A stretch of 64,000 bases of DNA from Bacillota bacterium (GTDB taxonomy: Bacteria > Bacillota > Clostridia > Lachnospirales > Lachnospiraceae). The notes under the pieces are model-generated. The model was not told the DNA's origin. It saw only the letters and a program-made list of their open reading frames with translations, and ran no database searches. A program made the position numbers and the translations under genes. The stretch's first letter is position 1; every line of letters begins with the position of its first letter. The stretch lies in the NCBI GenBank assembly GCA_023441965.1, contig JAEZNB010000014.1, positions 1 to 64,000 on the forward strand. Reading direction: 5' to 3'. Shown piece by piece: positions 7,093-15,034 of this stretch.

Positions 7093-8166
7093 TTATTTAT
7101 CCTTTCTGCAGTCTAACTGACTGATCCATTTCAGTGCATTTTCATACTTAAAATTCCTGACCTCTTCCGCAGCCCTGATAAAAATGTGTCTGTGTTCGTT
7201 ATTGAATGAGATCAGCTTATTCAACTCTTGCAGAATCAAATCATACTCGAACCTCTTAATATAATATATGGCTCTTTGAACGCATTGCTCATAGGCTTCC
7301 TCCGGATTATACTGCAGTGAGGTATCTACTACGCTGTCCCGTAGCTCTGCTATTTGATGATATTCCTCCAAGGCCTTCTTCAGACTACCCAGGAATCTTC
7401 TCAGCTGCTCGCTATAGGGAGCCAGCAGAGACTTCACCTCTTCGTGCAATCCTGACTTCTCCTTGATTTCAAGCTTTTTTGTGGCTTCCAACAAATGAAC
7501 AGCTCCGATATAGGAGAGAACGCTTTTCAAATTATGTAGTTTAAGCTTAAGCTCCGAACTATCCTCCAACCCTGTATAACCTTTCAGCATGGTAAGTAGG
7601 GCTTCCATCTCATGATAGGTTGAATTCATAATCTGAATAAAGAGCTTATGATTTCCCAGAGAGCTCCTTATGCCCACCTCGATATTGATATCCTCCGCTT
7701 CCGCAAAGGCTATCCTGATCCTATTCCAGTGAAAGGTATCGATGCCCTTTCTATGGTCCGTATCCGTAATATATAAGGATAAGTCAGGGAAATATAACTT
7801 AAGATCCTTTAGGAACTGATCAAGCTTCAGGGGCTTTTCAAATACCCGATTGGCGCCTGCCTCCCGATAACAGCGGAATATCTCCGGAGAAACCGACGGT
7901 GCCAACACATAGATGATCGGTTTCCTGTCTGTCTGAAGCCCTCTGATCGCCTTCGTTATCTCCTGTCCGCCCATATCAGGCATCCAATGGTTGACAAAAA
8001 TGATATCATACGCATTTTTCTGCAGCATAGGAAGTACATTTTGCCCGGAATCGGTCTGATCCGCATGAAAATGAAGCAAATGAAGCATATTGGCCAAGGA
8101 CCTTGCATTTACCTCATTCCAGTCAACGATCAAGATATTCGGATACCTTTCCTGCTCTGATTTCAT
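7093..8166 (-). CDS. Degenerate receiver domain plus Hpt domain protein
   Basis: A 357-aa protein with a CheY-like domain (residues about 9-125), a histidine phosphotransfer domain (about 165-260) and a helical C-terminal region of unknown fold. In the receiver the acidic pair is reduced to D15-W16, and the phosphoacceptor position in IIFVNHWMPDMGG is Asn59 rather than Asp; the KP lysine (111) remains. Classical phosphorylation is therefore unlikely. The Hpt motif LHNLKSVLSYIGA keeps its histidine (211), so it could still relay phosphate. No kinase gene is adjacent. ATG 8166 has ATGGAG upstream; an in-frame GTG at 8211 would add 15 residues without an RBS. It may be a phosphorelay intermediate or a protein-binding pseudo-receiver. 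Confidence 0.8.
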   Translation of the reverse strand: MKSEQERYPNILIVDWNEVNARSLANMLHLLHFHADQTDSGQNVLPMLQKNAYDIIFVNHWMPDMGGQEITKAIRGLQTDRKPIIYVLAPSVSPEIFRCYREAGANRVFEKPLKLDQFLKDLKLYFPDLSLYITDTDHRKGIDTFHWNRIRIAFAEAEDINIEVGIRSSLGNHKLFIQIMNSTYHEMEALLTMLKGYTGLEDSSELKLKLHNLKSVLSYIGAVHLLEATKKLEIKEKSGLHEEVKSLLAPYSEQLRRFLGSLKKALEEYHQIAELRDSVVDTSLQYNPEEAYEQCVQRAIYYIKRFEYDLILQELNKLISFNNEHRHIFIRAAEEVRNFKYENALKWISQLDCRKDK

Positions 8167-8359
8167 ATCATTCTCCATTTGACCGATAGCTGCAGCTTCA
8201 GATTCCGGCACCTACACGAAACCTCATGCAGCTCTATCCCGTGATATTGGCAAAACATAAGTTATTTTGCGAAATTAATAAAATAAATCTTTAATCCCGC
8301 CTGTGTTTTTGTTATAATGAAATTTAGGAATTTACTTATAAAAATCAGGAGGTACAATT

Positions 8360-8989
8360 ATGGCAACCGTAACTATCATGGATCACCCGTTAATTCAACA
8401 TAAGCTGGGAATCATGAGGCGTAAAACAACATCAACCAAGGAGTTCAGGGATTTAGTGTCTGAGGTTGCTATGCTGATCTGTTACGAGGCAACAAGGAGG
8501 CTTCCGCTCACAGAAATCGAAATCGAAACCCCTCTCACGAAAACCATTGCCAAGGAAATCGAAGGTAAGAAGCTCTGTATCGTTCCAATCCTAAGAGCAG
8601 GACTCCATATGGCAGATGGAATGTTAAATCTGATCCCCAATGCTAAGGTAGGACATGTTGGATTATACCGAAACGAGAAGACGCTGGAACCGGTTGAATA
8701 CTTCTGTAAGCTTCCCTCCGATGCGCCTGAGCGTGAAATGTTTGTCGTTGATCCTATGCTGGCAACAGGCGGCTCAGCAGTCGCAGCTATTTCCCTTCTT
8801 AAGAAACGGGGAATAACAAAGATTCACTTCTTATGCTTAATCGCTGCTCCGGAAGGTGTCGATAGACTTACGAAGGCACATCCTGATGTTGATATTTATA
8901 TCGGCAATCTTGACGAAAGATTAAATGAAAATGGTTATATTTTACCTGGTTTAGGTGATGCCGGGGACAGAATCTACGGAACAAAGTAA
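8360..8989 (+). CDS. upp: Uracil phosphoribosyltransferase
   Basis: 209 aa, the usual length. It converts uracil and PRPP to UMP in pyrimidine salvage in the cytosol. The PRPP-binding loop FVVDPMLATGGSAVAA (about residues 128-143) and the C-terminal uracil-binding GLGDAGDRIYGTK are both present. AGGAGG sits 9 nt before the ATG, and a TATAAT-like box lies in the short leader. It is monocistronic, ending in a hairpin shared with the convergent galM gene. No PyrR-binding leader was recognised. Confidence 0.97.
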   Translation: MATVTIMDHPLIQHKLGIMRRKTTSTKEFRDLVSEVAMLICYEATRRLPLTEIEIETPLTKTIAKEIEGKKLCIVPILRAGLHMADGMLNLIPNAKVGHVGLYRNEKTLEPVEYFCKLPSDAPEREMFVVDPMLATGGSAVAAISLLKKRGITKIHFLCLIAAPEGVDRLTKAHPDVDIYIGNLDERLNENGYILPGLGDAGDRIYGTK

Positions 8990-9007
8990 GAATTGAAACC
9001 AAACAAA

Positions 9008-9060
9008 AGAAGCCATCAAATTTCCTCATGCTTGCATGGTAAATCTGATGGCTTCTTTTG
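9008..9060. terminator. Bidirectional terminator between upp and galM
   Basis: AGAAGCCATCA(A)ATTT pairs with AAATCTGATGGCTTCT around a 17-nt loop. TTTTG follows on the plus strand and TTTTG on the minus strand, so it can serve both convergent genes. Confidence 0.85.
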
Positions 9061-9070
9061 TCTCATCTGC

Positions 9071-10126
9071 TTATCGTGAAAACCTGTATATCGTTACTGA
9101 ATCGAATTCTTTACCGGCCTTAAGTACGCAGGACGTGAAGGTACTGATATTGCAGGAGTTGGGGTAGTATTGGGTCTCGAAGCAGACACCGGTCCTCCTG
9201 GCGTAGGTAGCTCCTTCCTTTCCGTTCTTCACAGGCGTCAGCATATTTGCGGTATATAGCTGCATACCCGGTAAATCTGTGAATACTTCCATTCTTCTGC
9301 CGCTCGTCTCTTCATACAGCTCTGCAACCTTCTCTACCTCGGTACCGCTGATATCCAGTATAAAGTTATGGTCATAGCCACCGGCCATCTTGAGAGGTTC
9401 ATAATCCGCATCGATCTCCTGTCCGATCTTCTTCAGCTTGCGGAAGTCCATCGGAGTCCCTGTTACATCCCAAAGCTCTCCGGTCGGTATTAAGTCCGCG
9501 GATGTCGGTGTGAACTGATTCGCTTTGATCCATACCTGATGATCAAGTATGGAGCCTGCGTTGTGTCCTGCCAGGTTAAAATAAGAATGGTTGGTCAGGT
9601 TCACGATGGTATCCTTATCGGAAATTGCGTAATATTCAATCACCAGCTCATTGGCCTCAGTGAGACTATAGGTGACGGTGATGTCCAGATTTCCGGGGAA
9701 GCCTTGCTCCATATGGGGGCTTAATCTGGAGAATTCGATGCTGGCGATATCGTCTTCTTCATAAATTTCGGTATCATACATGAATTTGTTATAGCCGACA
9801 AAGCCACCATGAAGATTATTCTCTCCGTCATTCTTCTCCAGCTCGTACACCTTATTGTTCAGTTCGAATTTTGCCCCTCCGATCCGATTGGCATGCCGGC
9901 CGATAAAGGAACCGAAGCCAGGTCCATTCTCCTCGTAGCCTGCGATATTATCAAAGCCCAGCGCTATATCGTCGATATTTCCCTTGGAATCCGGAACATA
10001 GATACTGACAATATTAGCTCCGTAGTCTGTAAAGGTTACCTTCATACCATTACTGTTTGCTATGGTATATAGGGTTGTCTCTTCTCCTTTGCTGGTTTTA
10101 CCAAAAGCTTTCTGTGTTATTTTCAT
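9071..10126 (-). CDS. galM: Aldose 1-epimerase (galactose mutarotase)
   Basis: About 351 aa, standard for GalM. It interconverts alpha and beta anomers of galactose/glucose before the Leloir pathway. Motifs: GRHANRIGGAKF near residue 78, NLTNHSYFNLAG with the catalytic His near 180, GYDHNFIL near 250, and the catalytic Glu in GVCFETQYYPNS near 320. No signal peptide. ATG 10126 fits AAGGGAG seven bases upstream; ATG 10132 is only one base from it. It stands alone here without galK, galT or a sugar transporter. Confidence 0.95.
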   Translation of the reverse strand: MKITQKAFGKTSKGEETTLYTIANSNGMKVTFTDYGANIVSIYVPDSKGNIDDIALGFDNIAGYEENGPGFGSFIGRHANRIGGAKFELNNKVYELEKNDGENNLHGGFVGYNKFMYDTEIYEEDDIASIEFSRLSPHMEQGFPGNLDITVTYSLTEANELVIEYYAISDKDTIVNLTNHSYFNLAGHNAGSILDHQVWIKANQFTPTSADLIPTGELWDVTGTPMDFRKLKKIGQEIDADYEPLKMAGGYDHNFILDISGTEVEKVAELYEETSGRRMEVFTDLPGMQLYTANMLTPVKNGKEGATYARRTGVCFETQYYPNSCNISTFTSCVLKAGKEFDSVTIYRFSR

Positions 10127-10242
10127 TTTCATACTCCCTTAACATAATATAAGCGGCATTTTTAGCCTCTCGCCAAACTGATTATAGCACAATGATTCAA
10201 AATAGCCAATATTTTCTTTTTCGAAATGATTGTCTGAAAGGA

Positions 10243-10271
10243 TTGACACATATCTGCCGGAATGCTATACT
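10243..10271 (+). promoter_or_regulatory. Sigma-A promoter of the cobalamin riboswitch operon
   Basis: TTGACA (10243-10248) and TATACT (10266-10271) with an exact 17-base spacer, about 45 bases before the riboswitch core and divergent from galM. Confidence 0.8.
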
Positions 10272-10315
10272 GATGTCGTTATATTATCCGGAAAAATAAC
10301 TGCCGGATACATACG

Positions 10316-10562
10316 TTTTAAGTGGTTGGATATCAGAAGAAGAAAGTCTTCCGGATATCTGACATAATAGGGAAACAGGTGAAAAACCTGTACGGTCTCG
10401 CCGCTGTGAATGGGGAGTCCCTTCCGCAGGAATATTCCTGCCAAACCACTGGATAAGGAAATTGTTACTTAAGCTTAGGTCAGCTGAAGTTGTTTCCATC
10501 TGGGAAGGTCCGGAAGGTGATGAAGATCCATGAGTCAGAATACCTGCTTAAAACCGGTACCA
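10316..10562 (+). ncRNA. Cobalamin (AdoCbl) riboswitch
   Basis: The leader carries the diagnostic blocks in order: GGGAAACAGGTGAAAAACCTG, then CGGTCTCGCCGCTGTGA, GCCAAACCACTGG, GGGAAGG, GATGA and the B12-box-like GTCAGAATACCTGC near 10540. It lies between a good promoter and a terminator hairpin upstream of a predicted B12 uptake pair. Cobalamin binding should favour termination and shut off the transporter genes. Confidence 0.9.
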
Positions 10563-10617
10563 TAAGCTCCACGAGGATTGGACATGGGTACAATAGAGAG
10601 GTTGTATTCTTTATTGT

Positions 10618-10648
10618 CCTTTTTCCTATGTGGAAAAAGGCTTTTTTA
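10618..10648 (+). terminator. Riboswitch expression-platform terminator
   Basis: CCTTTTTCC/GGAAAAAGG stem with a 5-nt loop and a run of T, between the aptamer and the DUF4430 gene. This position suits transcriptional attenuation by the cobalamin riboswitch. Confidence 0.75.
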
Positions 10649-10689
10649 TTTGGCGAGCCCTAGGGTTCGGCTACAGAAAGGAGTTTCAT

Positions 10690-11100
10690 ATGAAAGCAAA
10701 TAACCTGAAGAGATTTATCCTTCCCACTCTTATTTTCCTGGCAGTGATCGCAGCGCTGGTGATCGTATATATTACTGCCAGACCCAAACCGTCAGAGGAA
10801 ACAGCCGGCAACAAGCAAATAACTGTGCTGGTCGAAATACCGGATCAGGATACAAAGGAATATACCATTAAGACAGATGCTGATTATCTTCGGCAGGCAC
10901 TGGATCAGGAGAAGCTGATTGGTGGTAAGGAAAGTGAGTACGGCTTCTATATCACCGAAGTGGCTCAGACTACGGCAGATGAGAGTAAGCAGGAATGGTG
11001 GTGCATCACGAAAAAGGGAGAAGAAGTCTTCTATGGAGTAAATGAGATCCTGATTCAGGATGGAGAACAGTACGAGCTTATCTTAAAAGTTGGTTATTAG
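10690..11100 (+). CDS. DUF4430 membrane-anchored protein, predicted cobalamin-uptake component
   Basis: 136 aa. One N-terminal membrane segment (residues about 9-28) is followed by an extracytoplasmic DUF4430 domain, the fold shared with the C-terminal domain of transcobalamin and intrinsic factor. Typical features are the TIKTDADYLRQALDQEKLIG helix, the YGFYITEV strand and the final DGEQYELILKV strand. Under a B12 riboswitch and five codons before an ECF S component, it most likely presents cobalamin (or a corrinoid) to the transporter. Start ATG 10690 has AAAGGAG upstream. Binding is inferred, not shown. Confidence 0.8.
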   Translation: MKANNLKRFILPTLIFLAVIAALVIVYITARPKPSEETAGNKQITVLVEIPDQDTKEYTIKTDADYLRQALDQEKLIGGKESEYGFYITEVAQTTADESKQEWWCITKKGEEVFYGVNEILIQDGEQYELILKVGY

Positions 11101-11117
11101 AGATAGTGGTGATGCCG

Positions 11118-11615
11118 ATGAGAATTAAGGATATTGTTATCATTGGTATGCTCAGTGCCTTATTCCTGACAATGCAGGTCGGACTGTCCTTTCTTCCGAA
11201 CATTGAGCTGATCTCGCTCTTTATCATTCTATGCACCTTGATCTTAGGTTATAAGACACTGTTCATCATTTATATTTTTGTGGTGGTAGAACTGTTCATC
11301 TACGGCTATTCCACCTGGTGGCTGAACTATCTGTATATATGGACCATCCTCTTTCTGGTGGCCTACTGCTTCCGAAGGGAACGCTCCCCTTACTTTTGGG
11401 CTCTTGTGTCAGGGGCATACGGATTATGCTTTGGTGCTCTCTGCTCCCTGCCATACTTTTTTATGGGCGGTTTTCCCTCCATGCTTGCCTATTGGGTGAG
11501 TGGGATTGTCTTTGATCTGGTACATGGAGCCGCTAATTTTATTCTGGCTCTGGTACTCTTCCGCCCTCTGTATAACTATTTGGATAAAATATACCAAAAG
11601 TGGGAAATTGCTTAA
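11118..11615 (+). CDS. ECF transporter S component, predicted cobalamin specific
   Basis: 165 aa, almost entirely hydrophobic with about five to six spans, as in ECF S components. The N-terminal IVIIGMLSALFLTMQV helix suits interaction with the shared EcfT subunit. The riboswitch upstream and the DUF4430 partner indicate a cobalamin or precursor substrate. No EcfA, EcfA' or EcfT gene is in this window, so it presumably uses a housekeeping module (group II ECF). ATG 11118 has AGTGGTGA upstream; ATG 11112 is an alternative. A strong hairpin follows. Confidence 0.8.
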   Translation: MRIKDIVIIGMLSALFLTMQVGLSFLPNIELISLFIILCTLILGYKTLFIIYIFVVVELFIYGYSTWWLNYLYIWTILFLVAYCFRRERSPYFWALVSGAYGLCFGALCSLPYFFMGGFPSMLAYWVSGIVFDLVHGAANFILALVLFRPLYNYLDKIYQKWEIA

Positions 11616-11624
11616 TGGCCAAAA

Positions 11625-11666
11625 AAAGGTTATCCTTAAGGCGTTGCCTTAAGGATAACCTTTAAT
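11625..11666. terminator. Strong terminator after the cobalamin uptake pair
   Basis: Perfect 17-bp stem AAAGGTTATCCTTAAGG with its complement around a 5-nt loop, with A and T runs on both sides. Confidence 0.85.
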
Positions 11667-11749
11667 CAAATTCGTTTAAAACAATATAGCCAATTCTTTA
11701 TAAACCTTATATATAGTTTAGAAAAAGGTACACTGTTAACCAATCTTGA

Positions 11750-11950
11750 TTATAATTTTGTTACGTTAGTAGCCTGAGGACCCTTAGCTCCCTGAACAAC
11801 CTCGAACTGAACTTCCTGGCCCTCTTCAAGAGACTTGAAGCCTTCCATGTTAAGGCCTGAATAGTGAACGAATACATCGTTACCCTGCTCGTCAGAGATA
11901 AATCCAAAGCCCTTCTGATTGTTAAACCACTTTACTGTACCTTTGTTCAT
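11750..11950 (-). CDS. Cold-shock protein (single CSD domain)
   Basis: 66 aa, full-length bacterial Csp. RNP1 is KGFGFI and RNP2 is VFVHYSGL. The protein binds single-stranded RNA/DNA and melts mRNA structure, including at low temperature. ATG 11950 has GGAGGAATC just upstream. Inferred regulation: the untranslated leader before it is AU-rich, as in cold-shock mRNAs. Monocistronic. Confidence 0.95.
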   Translation of the reverse strand: MNKGTVKWFNNQKGFGFISDEQGNDVFVHYSGLNMEGFKSLEEGQEVQFEVVQGAKGPQATNVTKL

Positions 11951-12037
11951 GATGATTCCTCCAAAAAAATAATAATATGTCACTAATTCTATTAGCAACA
12001 AATTCATGATAACATTCTTTCAGAATCATGTCAAATG

Positions 12038-12484
12038 TTATTTATCGACATGATTGTTTATTTCGTACGCTTCCTGGTCTGTACATACTTCATAGCCATT
12101 GGCAAGCAGAACTTCCAAAGCTTGGGTAAGATTTGAAAGCTTCATGATAATGGAGGTATCCTTACCGGCAGTTGCGAGAGTATACATATATTCCACGGAA
12201 AGACTGGCTTCAAAGAGAATCTTTAATACTTCATGAAGTGTTCCGGGCTTCTGAGCTATCTTAACGGCAATTACTTCAGTCAGCTTCGCGGAGAAACCTT
12301 CTTCTTTGAGAATCCTTCTTCCTTCCTCCGGATCGGACACAATCATTCTCAGCATGCCATATTCGGAAGTATCCGCAAGACTGAAGGAAGCGATATTAAT
12401 ATTATGCGCCGATAAGATTTCTGTTACACTTTCCAATCGCCCAACTTTATTCTCAATAAATACAGCTAATTGCTTAATTACCAT
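12038..12484 (-). CDS. Tandem ACT-domain protein (amino-acid-binding regulator)
   Basis: 148 aa comprising two ACT domains (IKQLAVFIENKVGRLESVTEIL at the start and VIAVKIAQKPGTLHEVLKIL from about residue 70). Such small double-ACT proteins accompany PaaK/Ior genes and probably sense aromatic amino acids or related ligands. ATG 12484 has AAAGGAGGG seven to eight bases upstream. Last gene of the aryl-acid cluster, 90 bases after PaaK-1. It is a paralogue of the ACT protein at 13876-14295. Confidence 0.85.
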   Translation of the reverse strand: MVIKQLAVFIENKVGRLESVTEILSAHNINIASFSLADTSEYGMLRMIVSDPEEGRRILKEEGFSAKLTEVIAVKIAQKPGTLHEVLKILFEASLSVEYMYTLATAGKDTSIIMKLSNLTQALEVLLANGYEVCTDQEAYEINNHVDK

Positions 12485-12574
12485 AATTTCCCTCCTTTTA
12501 TTGTGGGATTCACGTTTCTGAACCAAACGCTCTTCACTTAACATAGTCTCCATTCGATAACCAAGCGGCTCCTG

Positions 12575-13873
12575 TTAAATCAGCTTACGATTATCGATCA
12601 CTCTTTTCGCCTTTCCTTCTGAACGGGCAATTGTCTTAGGCTCTACAAGCTTTACCTTTACAGACAGACCCAAGGCTGACTGCAGTACATGGGAAATCTT
12701 CTTGGTCAGGTTCTCCAGCTCCCTGATCTCATCGGAGAAGAAACGCTCCTCAACCTCTACCTGAACCTCAAGTACATCCAGGTTATTGATACGGTCAACG
12801 ATCAGTAAATAGTGAGGACTGGTCTCACCGATCTCAAGTAAAGCAGCTTCCACCTGGGAGGGGAATACATTCACTCCGCGGATGATCAGCATATCATCAG
12901 AACGTCCCTTGAATCTGGAGATTCTGGCGAGGGTTCTTCCGCATTCACACTTCTCATAGCTGATACTGGTAAGATCCTTGGTGCGGTAACGGAACAGCGG
13001 CAGTGCTTCCTTGGTAATCGTAGTAAATACCAGCTCACCTGTCTCTCCCTCCTTACAAGGCTCCAGGGTATCCGGATTGATGACCTCCGGAACGAAGTGG
13101 TCCTCATATACATGGAGGCCATTGTGATACTCACAGTCAGCAGCCACACCGGGCCCAAGGATTTCACTTAAGCCATAGATATCATAGGCCTTCAGATGCA
13201 GCTTCTCCTCGATTTCCTTTCTCATATTCTCAGTCCAGGGCTCTGCTCCACAGATCGCTGCCTTCAGCTGAATACTGGGTATCTTGCCCGATTCCTCCAG
13301 GGTCTCTGCAATATGTAAGAGGTAGGAGGGTGTACATGCGATGGCTGTCGCACCGAAGTCCTCCATCATGGTAATCAGCCTCTGGGTATTCCCTGTTGAC
13401 ATGGGAATAACGGTGGCACCGATTCTCTCGGCTCCGTAATGAAGTCCCAAGCCTCCGGTAAAAAGACCATAACCGTAAGCGACCTGAATCCGATCATGAG
13501 GTCCTACTCCATCCATCGCCAGGACTCTGGCCACACATTCCTGCCAGATTTCAATGTCCTTTCTGGTGTAGCCAACCACCGTAGCCTTTCCTGTCGTACC
13601 TGAGGAAGCGTGTATTCTGACGATTTCTGATTGAGGTACTGCAAATAATCCGAAGGGGTAATTGTCCCTCAGATCATTCTTCGTTGTGAAGGGAAGCAGC
13701 TTCAGGTCATCGATGGAGTTGATATCTCCCGGTTCCAGACCCAACTGCTGCATCTTCTTACGATAAAACTCCACGCTGTGATAAACTCTGTCTACCATTT
13801 TCTTCAGCCTGACGCTTTGCAGATGATGAAGCTCATCCCGGCTCATACATTCCTTCGTTTCATTCCAAATCAT
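12575..13873 (-). CDS. paaK: Phenylacetate-CoA ligase (first copy)
   Basis: 432 aa AMP-forming aryl-CoA ligase. The adenylate P-loop is HASSGTTGKATVVGYT (about residues 92-107), the core motif YGLSEILGPGV lies near 235, and the C-terminal hinge contains RSDDMLIIRGVNVFPSQVE near 335. In amino acid fermenting anaerobes it works with indolepyruvate oxidoreductase, interconverting aryl acids and their CoA esters. Starts two bases after the upstream ACT stop. It is a divergent second copy alongside the 16857-18161 gene. Confidence 0.93.
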   Translation of the reverse strand: MIWNETKECMSRDELHHLQSVRLKKMVDRVYHSVEFYRKKMQQLGLEPGDINSIDDLKLLPFTTKNDLRDNYPFGLFAVPQSEIVRIHASSGTTGKATVVGYTRKDIEIWQECVARVLAMDGVGPHDRIQVAYGYGLFTGGLGLHYGAERIGATVIPMSTGNTQRLITMMEDFGATAIACTPSYLLHIAETLEESGKIPSIQLKAAICGAEPWTENMRKEIEEKLHLKAYDIYGLSEILGPGVAADCEYHNGLHVYEDHFVPEVINPDTLEPCKEGETGELVFTTITKEALPLFRYRTKDLTSISYEKCECGRTLARISRFKGRSDDMLIIRGVNVFPSQVEAALLEIGETSPHYLLIVDRINNLDVLEVQVEVEERFFSDEIRELENLTKKISHVLQSALGLSVKVKLVEPKTIARSEGKAKRVIDNRKLI

Positions 13874-13875
13874 AC

Positions 13876-14295
13876 TTAAATATCCCCCTGTTCTGCCACA
13901 ATATAACCCTTCTCTTTCAGGACTGCGGCTGTTTTCTCCAGATTATCCGTATTTACTATCATCAGAGGAATCCTTCCGCTCCGTACCACAATGGAATAGA
14001 TATAATTCACTCCGAGACCTGCGTTTGCGATAACATGTAGCATTCCATCCAGTTCCCCCGGCTGATCCTTAAGCTCTACGGCCACCGCTTCCGTCATCTT
14101 CACCGCAAAGCCGTGCTCTGATAGCAGAGCCTTCGCCCTTTCAGGCTGATCCACTACCATTCTTAAGATGGCGAACTCCGGTGTATCAAAGGAAGCGATT
14201 GCTCTTAGATTGATATTGTTCTCCTTCAGTACTGACGTTACACCCGCCAGGCTTCCGATCTCGTTTTGTACGAATACGGACAGCTGTCTGATCAT
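13876..14295 (-). CDS. Tandem ACT-domain protein, second copy
   Basis: 139 aa, two ACT domains: IRQLSVFVQNEIGSLAGVTS at the start and AVAVELKDQPGELDGMLHVI from about residue 69. It resembles the 12038-12484 protein in layout but is clearly diverged. ATG 14295 fits GAGGGGG seven bases upstream, while ATG 14301 is too close. It lies between iorB and paaK, two bases from the latter, so translational coupling is likely. Ligand presumably an aromatic amino acid (inference). Confidence 0.85.
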   Translation of the reverse strand: MIRQLSVFVQNEIGSLAGVTSVLKENNINLRAIASFDTPEFAILRMVVDQPERAKALLSEHGFAVKMTEAVAVELKDQPGELDGMLHVIANAGLGVNYIYSIVVRSGRIPLMIVNTDNLEKTAAVLKEKGYIVAEQGDI

Positions 14296-14400
14296 AGTCA
14301 TACCCCCTCTTATCTTATATGATATCCTTACCTTCCAGATTCCAAATTCACACTACGTCTCATATCGCATGGCTCAACCATACTCTGCCGATTCCGTTCT

Positions 14401-14973
14401 TTAATGCAGCTGGTAGCCTGTCTCAAAGGCCTTGAGATTGATCTCGACCGTCTTTGCCGGTACGGTCTTTTCGATCACAGCCATCCAGTCCTCCTTGCTG
14501 AAGTCCATATGCTGGGCTGCGATGCCGAGAACGATGACATTGAATACTCTGCTGTTACCGAGCTTCTTTGCCTCTTCAATGGCCTTCACCTTATATATTC
14601 TGTGGGTCTTCTCCAGATCCTCCAATATATTTTCCGGGTACTTCGTTGCTCCGATCACGACCGGCATGGGATCGATTCTCTGGTCGTTCACTACGATTAC
14701 CCCATCCTTCTTCAGGTAATGGGCATAGCGTAGGGCCTCAAGCCGCTCAAAGGCAATCAGTACATCTGCCTGTCCCTCTTCAACGATCGGCTCATTCACC
14801 TTCTTGCCGTATCTTACATAGGTCACCACGCTGCCGCCTCGCTGCGCCATACCATGGACCTCGGACAGCTTAACATCATAGCCTGCATGTATCGCCAGTC
14901 CTCCAAGTATTCTGCTGGTCAGCAGTGTACCCTGTCCCCCGACCCCTACGATCATTATATTCTTTGTCTCCAT
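14401..14973 (-). CDS. iorB: Indolepyruvate:ferredoxin oxidoreductase subunit beta
   Basis: 190 aa gamma-type 2-oxoacid oxidoreductase subunit. The start reads METKNIMIVGVGGQGTLLTSRILGG less its tail (GVGGQG at residues 10-15), then MAQRGGSVVTYVRYG near 42. With IorA it decarboxylates indole-, phenyl- or hydroxyphenylpyruvate to the aryl-acetyl-CoA and reduces ferredoxin. Encoded 61 bases after iorA. Confidence 0.95.
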   Translation of the reverse strand: METKNIMIVGVGGQGTLLTSRILGGLAIHAGYDVKLSEVHGMAQRGGSVVTYVRYGKKVNEPIVEEGQADVLIAFERLEALRYAHYLKKDGVIVVNDQRIDPMPVVIGATKYPENILEDLEKTHRIYKVKAIEEAKKLGNSRVFNVIVLGIAAQHMDFSKEDWMAVIEKTVPAKTVEINLKAFETGYQLH

Positions 14974-15034
14974 AGATTAATCCTTCCTTCTTTACGTACC
15001 GGGCACTATACCTGTACTGAATTCGTTTGTGTTA

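Noticed and set aside
14404..14873. Several open frames opposite iorB
   Set aside because: They follow codon bias of iorB on the other strand and lack start signals.
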